64,000 nucleotides of DNA. Source: Desertivirga arenae (GTDB taxonomy: Bacteria > Bacteroidota > Bacteroidia > Sphingobacteriales > Sphingobacteriaceae). A program made the position numbers and the translations under genes. The notes under the pieces were generated by a model. The model had not been told where the DNA came from and searched no databases. It saw only the letters and a program-made list of their open reading frames with translations. The DNA lies in assembly GCF_017355785.1 (NCBI RefSeq), contig NZ_JAFEWE010000013.1:62001-126000 (forward strand). Direction: 5' to 3'. Position 1 is the stretch's first letter; each line of letters opens with the position of its first letter. Below, piece after piece: positions 60,798 through 64,000 of this stretch.

Positions 60798-61241
60798 ATG
60801 CTGGAAGATCTTATTAATTATACAGCTGTTGCTGATAAGATTATGATTGATGTACTATTGGCAACTGATAGAACAATGCCAAAAGCAGAAGGACTCTTTT
60901 CTCATATTCTAAATTCTCAGCATATTTGGCTGAGCCGGATTAATAAAAAAGGGGCTTTATTTGAACGCTTTCAGCAACAGCCCAGGGAACAATTGCTCTC
61001 ACTACACTTGGAAAATATAAAGGAACTTAGTAAGGTGCTAAAGGAAAGAGATCTTAATGAAAAGATTAGATATTTCAACTTTTCCGGTGTTAGCTTCGAA
61101 AGCAGGTTGTCCGACGTGTTGTTCCACGTGGTAAATCATTCCTCCTACCACCGGGGTCAGGTAGTTTCACTACTTAAGTTAGCCGGAATTACCCCTCCGG
61201 TAACAGATTATATTATTTTAAAACGACAAGAGAAACTTTGA
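60798..61241 (+). CDS. DinB-family four-helix protein
   Basis: A 147-aa four-helix-bundle protein of the DinB/YfiT family, often thiol- (including bacillithiol-) dependent metal enzymes. The metal triad is H42 (NSQHIWLSR), H114 and H118 (VVNHSSYHRGQV). The substrate is unknown. In light of the bacilliredoxins here, a bacillithiol S-transferase role is possible (inference). It is 5 nt after the DoxX-type gene and overlaps aroK by 4 nt. Confidence 0.85.
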   Translation: MLEDLINYTAVADKIMIDVLLATDRTMPKAEGLFSHILNSQHIWLSRINKKGALFERFQQQPREQLLSLHLENIKELSKVLKERDLNEKIRYFNFSGVSFESRLSDVLFHVVNHSSYHRGQVVSLLKLAGITPPVTDYIILKRQEKL

Positions 61242-61750
61242 AAATATTTTTAGTAGGATTTATGGGTTGTGGAAAGACGACCTTTGGGAAAAAACTCGCT
61301 TCTAAGTTAGGCTACAAATTTGTAGACCTTGACAAATCTGTTGAAGAGAGTGTAGGTATGTCGATTCCTGATTATTTTGAGAAATTTGGCGAGACCGCTT
61401 TCCGTGAAAAAGAAAGAGCTATTCTGCAAACCAGGACTTATTCCGAAAATTCGGTTATTGCTACAGGCGGTGGAGCACCATGCTTTTTCGATAATATGCA
61501 GTGGATGAACGAGCACGGTATTACCGTTTATATTTCCCTTACCGCCAAAGCTTTGGCCAGTCGTTTGGAAAGTGCAACAGATGAGAGGCCGGTTCTTCAG
61601 GGATTAAAAGGTGAAGATCTTGAACGGTTCATAGCGTCCAAGCTTGCAGAAAGAGACATCTTTTATACCAAAGCTTCGATGATCGTTGAAGGCATTAATA
61701 TTAGCCCTGAAAACTTTATTCCGAAGTTGGAAGAATATCAACGCAGATAA
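61238..61750 (+). CDS. aroK: Shikimate kinase
   Basis: A 170-aa kinase that phosphorylates shikimate on the chorismate route. It has the P-loop GFMGCGKTT (7-15), DLDKSVEE, GETAFREKE, the shikimate loop ATGGGAP and lid RPVLQG. The start is TTG at 61238, overlapping the dinB stop (TTGA). The first in-frame ATG lies within the P-loop and would destroy it, so TTG is well supported. The 3' end overlaps the convergent pyrR-like gene by 13 nt. Confidence 0.94.
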   Translation: MKIFLVGFMGCGKTTFGKKLASKLGYKFVDLDKSVEESVGMSIPDYFEKFGETAFREKERAILQTRTYSENSVIATGGGAPCFFDNMQWMNEHGITVYISLTAKALASRLESATDERPVLQGLKGEDLERFIASKLAERDIFYTKASMIVEGINISPENFIPKLEEYQRR

Positions 61751-62244
61751 ACCGCATCCTCCTGATTGCCGTTTAATAAAACATCTACATGTTCTTTAAT
61801 AACGGTAGCTAGTTCAAGACCGGTAAAATCGGGAGTTACCGGGAAAATTCTGTGACTTCTATTTACTAAAACAGCCGTTCGTAACTTCTTCAGAGGAATA
61901 TCAAGGAATACACCTAAGCCATAGGCCAAAGTGCGGCCGCTATTAAGCACATCATCAACAAGAATAACTACTTTATTCGAGCACACTTCTATTCCAATAT
62001 CTGTTTCGGCCTGTAGGTGAGAGCTAGATTTATTAAGTTCTATCTTCATCAGGGATACTTCAATTCCTGATACATCCTCAATGGATTTCTTCAACCTTTC
62101 TGCAAGAATATACCCATAATCAGCAATTCCAGCAATCACGATGGAGGTTTCCTCCAGATTGTCTTCCCATATCTGATAGGCCATACGGGTGATCTTTTGT
62201 TGAATTTGAGTATTATCAAGAATTAAAATCTTCTTATCAGGCAT
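61738..62244 (-). CDS. PyrR-like phosphoribosyltransferase
   Basis: A 168-aa type I phosphoribosyltransferase. The PRPP loop is VVILVDDVLNSGRTLAYG (about 91-108), with a hood resembling PyrR (IVIAGIADYGYILAERL). It could be a uracil phosphoribosyltransferase/pyrimidine regulator or another PRTase; no pyr genes adjoin. Its end overlaps aroK by 13 nt on the opposite strand. Confidence 0.8.
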   Translation of the reverse strand: MPDKKILILDNTQIQQKITRMAYQIWEDNLEETSIVIAGIADYGYILAERLKKSIEDVSGIEVSLMKIELNKSSSHLQAETDIGIEVCSNKVVILVDDVLNSGRTLAYGLGVFLDIPLKKLRTAVLVNRSHRIFPVTPDFTGLELATVIKEHVDVLLNGNQEDAVYLR

Positions 62245-62294
62245 CCTCTAAAAATTTTCGAAAAATAGATATTTGAAATGAATTACAAAATGAT

Positions 62295-62687
62295 TTATTT
62301 GTACGGGAAGAATACAAAATTAGCGCCTTCCGGTACTATTACAAAAAGACACATAAAGTCCTCTGCATTTTTAAATTGCTTAATAAACCGCTCCTTCTTC
62401 TCTGGATGAATCACTCCCTTCTCAATAAATTCCTCCAGATACGAGGCATTTATCGACCAGGTTGTATTTAATTCTTTATGGTCCAGGATAGGTTCTCCTA
62501 CCTTAACTTCATGCTGATGCGCAATGAATATTGGGTAAGCAGAAAGCCCTTCCACTATAATCTCAACTGAAACTTCTTTTATTGATTCGCTATAAAGCTT
62601 CAAGTCCTTTTCAAGACTTTTCAGTGGACTTTCCTTTTTGGGAGTTTCACCGCCCCCAGGTTGATTTAATAATTCATTTAGTTCCAT
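62295..62687 (-). CDS. Conserved-looking hypothetical protein (130 aa)
   Basis: A 130-aa acidic cytosolic protein with a disordered N-terminus (about 1-25) and an alpha/beta remainder (VSVEIIVEGLSAYPIFIAHQ; DFMCLFVIVPEGANFVFFPYK). No named domain recognised. It lies between rlmD and the pyrR-like gene on the same strand with modest spacing, so it may share their transcript. Confidence 0.65.
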   Translation of the reverse strand: MELNELLNQPGGGETPKKESPLKSLEKDLKLYSESIKEVSVEIIVEGLSAYPIFIAHQHEVKVGEPILDHKELNTTWSINASYLEEFIEKGVIHPEKKERFIKQFKNAEDFMCLFVIVPEGANFVFFPYK

Positions 62688-62774
62688 AAACTTTATCCCC
62701 TAAAGGAATTTTAACCTTCCAAGGTTTCTATTATTTAAAGATGAATGTTTGTAATTGACTCTACCTGCTAAATT

Positions 62775-64000
62775 CTATTGTTGATTTAACTCTAATAAAA
62801 CAACATTCTCCACATGTTGTGTGTGTGGAAACATATCCACAGGCCGGATCTTAGTCACAGAATATTTTTCTTTTAATAAAGCAATATCCCGTGCTTGAGT
62901 AGCAGCATTACAACTAACGTATACGATCTTGGGTGCTTCAATCTCCAATAAACGCCCTACAACATCCCCGTGCATTCCTGCTCTGGGAGGGTCGGTGATA
63001 ATTACATCAGGTTTACCATGTTTTTCTACAAATTCAGCAGTAAGGATATCCTTCATATCCCCGGCGTAAAATGTTGTATTTGTTATGTTATTGATTCCCG
63101 AGTTAATCTTGGCGTCTTCGATAGCGGTTGGAACGTATTCAATTCCCACCACTTCTTTCACGCCACGTGCCACAAAGTTTGCAATTGTACCTGCTCCTGT
63201 GTACAGGTCGTATACCAGTTCATCTCCTTTAAATCCGGCAAAGGCTCTGGTGATTGCATATAATTCATAAGCCTGGAGTGAATTGGTTTGGTAGAAGGAT
63301 TTAGGACCGATCTTGAAAGTAAGACCTTCCATCTCTTCGAAGATATAGTCGCGGCCCGCATATACATTGATATCCTGATCAAAGATCGTGTCGTTCTTCT
63401 TTTGATTAAGGATATATAATAAAGAAGTAATTTGAGGAAAACGCTCTTTCACAAAGCCCATCACTTTTTCAACTTCCTCTTCATTAGCATAAGCAAAAAC
63501 AACTATTACCATCAGTTCTCCGGTTGTAGCTGTTCTTATAATAAGGTTTCGGAGTGCTCCCTCGTGGGCTCTTAGATCATAAAATGAAATATTGTGTTTC
63601 AATGCGAATTCCCGAACACTATTCCTTATTTCATTAGAGGGATTGCTTTGAAGATAACAGGTTTCAACATTAAGGATTTTATCGAAACGTAGAGGGACGT
63701 GAAAACCCAATGCATTCATCTCCTGATTGTCTCCCCCCTGAATATCCCCGTCAGTCAGCCAGCGCTTGTTAGAAAAGGTAAACTCCAGCTTGTTTCTGTA
63801 GTAACGCGTCTCAAAAGAGGGCAGGATTGGTTCGATGATAGAAGTATCCACTTTGGCAAGTCTCTCGAGCGAGTTAACAACGCTTTTTTGTTTGTACACC
63901 AATTGCGCTTTGTAATTCATATGCTGCCATTTGCAGCCGCCACAAATCCCAAAATGCGGACAAAAAGGTTCAGTGCGGTGTTCAGAAGGAGTAATTAACT
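62775..64000 (-). CDS. rlmD: 23S rRNA m5U1939-type methyltransferase RlmD, 5'-truncated by window edge
   Basis: The frame stays open through the right edge. The in-frame ATG at 63920 is internal, because upstream codons read FCPHFGICGGCKWQH, the iron-sulfur motif of RlmD/RumA. About 407 residues are visible. The SAM domain shows DLYTGAGTIANFVA, the catalytic region shows ITDPPRAGMHGDVV, and the nucleophile Cys is in VSCNAATQARDI. It makes m5U in 23S rRNA. The N-terminal TRAM part lies outside the window. Confidence 0.92.
   Translation of the reverse strand, partial: LITPSEHRTEPFCPHFGICGGCKWQHMNYKAQLVYKQKSVVNSLERLAKVDTSIIEPILPSFETRYYRNKLEFTFSNKRWLTDGDIQGGDNQEMNALGFHVPLRFDKILNVETCYLQSNPSNEIRNSVREFALKHNISFYDLRAHEGALRNLIIRTATTGELMVIVVFAYANEEEVEKVMGFVKERFPQITSLLYILNQKKNDTIFDQDINVYAGRDYIFEEMEGLTFKIGPKSFYQTNSLQAYELYAITRAFAGFKGDELVYDLYTGAGTIANFVARGVKEVVGIEYVPTAIEDAKINSGINNITNTTFYAGDMKDILTAEFVEKHGKPDVIITDPPRAGMHGDVVGRLLEIEAPKIVYVSCNAATQARDIALLKEKYSVTKIRPVDMFPHTQHVENVVLLELNQQ

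Overview
The window is a stretch of chromosome from a member of the Bacteroidota, most likely family Sphingobacteriaceae (Pedobacter/Mucilaginibacter-like). The evidence is the many TAnnTTTG -7 promoter boxes, the near absence of Shine-Dalgarno sites, the numerous small lipoproteins with a Cys after a short signal peptide, and lineage-typical families (DoxX/MauE-type BT_3928 protein, SIMPL, DUF1599, DUF4112, PepSY-like lipoprotein, type-2 IleS). No rRNA operon, phage, transposase, integrase or CRISPR array was seen. Most of the window is stable housekeeping DNA with two tRNA genes.

Layout. 1-8.1 kb: the 5' end of lipA, osmC-like, ytxJ-like, a 38-aa lipoprotein, ribH with a TPR membrane protein, recF-dciA, ndk, nrnA-like, and two tandem FKBP-type isomerases. 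8.1-13.3 kb: dnaK behind a long leader with a sigma-54-like site, tatD, ansA, tRNA-Ser(GGA), a 430-bp repeat-bearing spacer and trxA. 13.3-18.5 kb: a triple-repeat PepSY-like lipoprotein; a carotenoid locus (crtI divergent from an exported protein, a crtY-type lycopene cyclase and a cytochrome b5-like protein) lacking crtB and crtZ; a PfkB sugar kinase; and tRNA-Asn(GTT). 18.7-22.9 kb: a tviB/tviC-like pair for UDP-N-acetylhexosaminuronic acid, a CvpA-CAP fusion, DUF4112 and a 75-aa unknown.

23.0-31.2 kb is the most distinctive block: heme oxygenase, a kinase-less bacteriophytochrome (PAS-GAF-PHY), a 1863-aa CheB-CheR-PAS(n)-histidine kinase, and a single-domain response regulator. The first three genes are tightly coupled. 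The simplest reading is a red-light pathway in which heme oxygenase supplies biliverdin, the phytochrome senses light, and the separate CheB/CheR hybrid kinase relays the signal. No dedicated output protein is encoded here.

31.2-47.1 kb: a SIMPL protein, a transglutaminase-like protein, the ileS-traR/dksA-like-lspA operon, an MMPL/RND exporter, a methionine aminopeptidase, a FixH-like protein overlapping a PIF1-type helicase, an NTF2-like protein and an AraC regulator. 47.2-51.0 kb: the str operon (rpsL-rpsG-fusA-rpsJ), which ends at a terminator after rpsJ instead of continuing to rplC. 51.1-64 kb: gcvP, pdxJ, ahcY, a small lipoprotein, a bacilliredoxin, folP-cdaA (c-di-AMP synthase), divergent DUF1599-DoxX-dinB-aroK, a pyrR-like gene, a hypothetical gene and the 3' part of rlmD, which runs off the right edge.

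Two themes run across the window. Two bacillithiol-type redox proteins (YtxJ-like and BrxA/B-like) suggest bacillithiol chemistry. Families of intergenic repeats (GATTACACCGAT hairpins, ACACGAATT tandem, 22-bp tandem) cluster around the str operon and tRNA-Ser.
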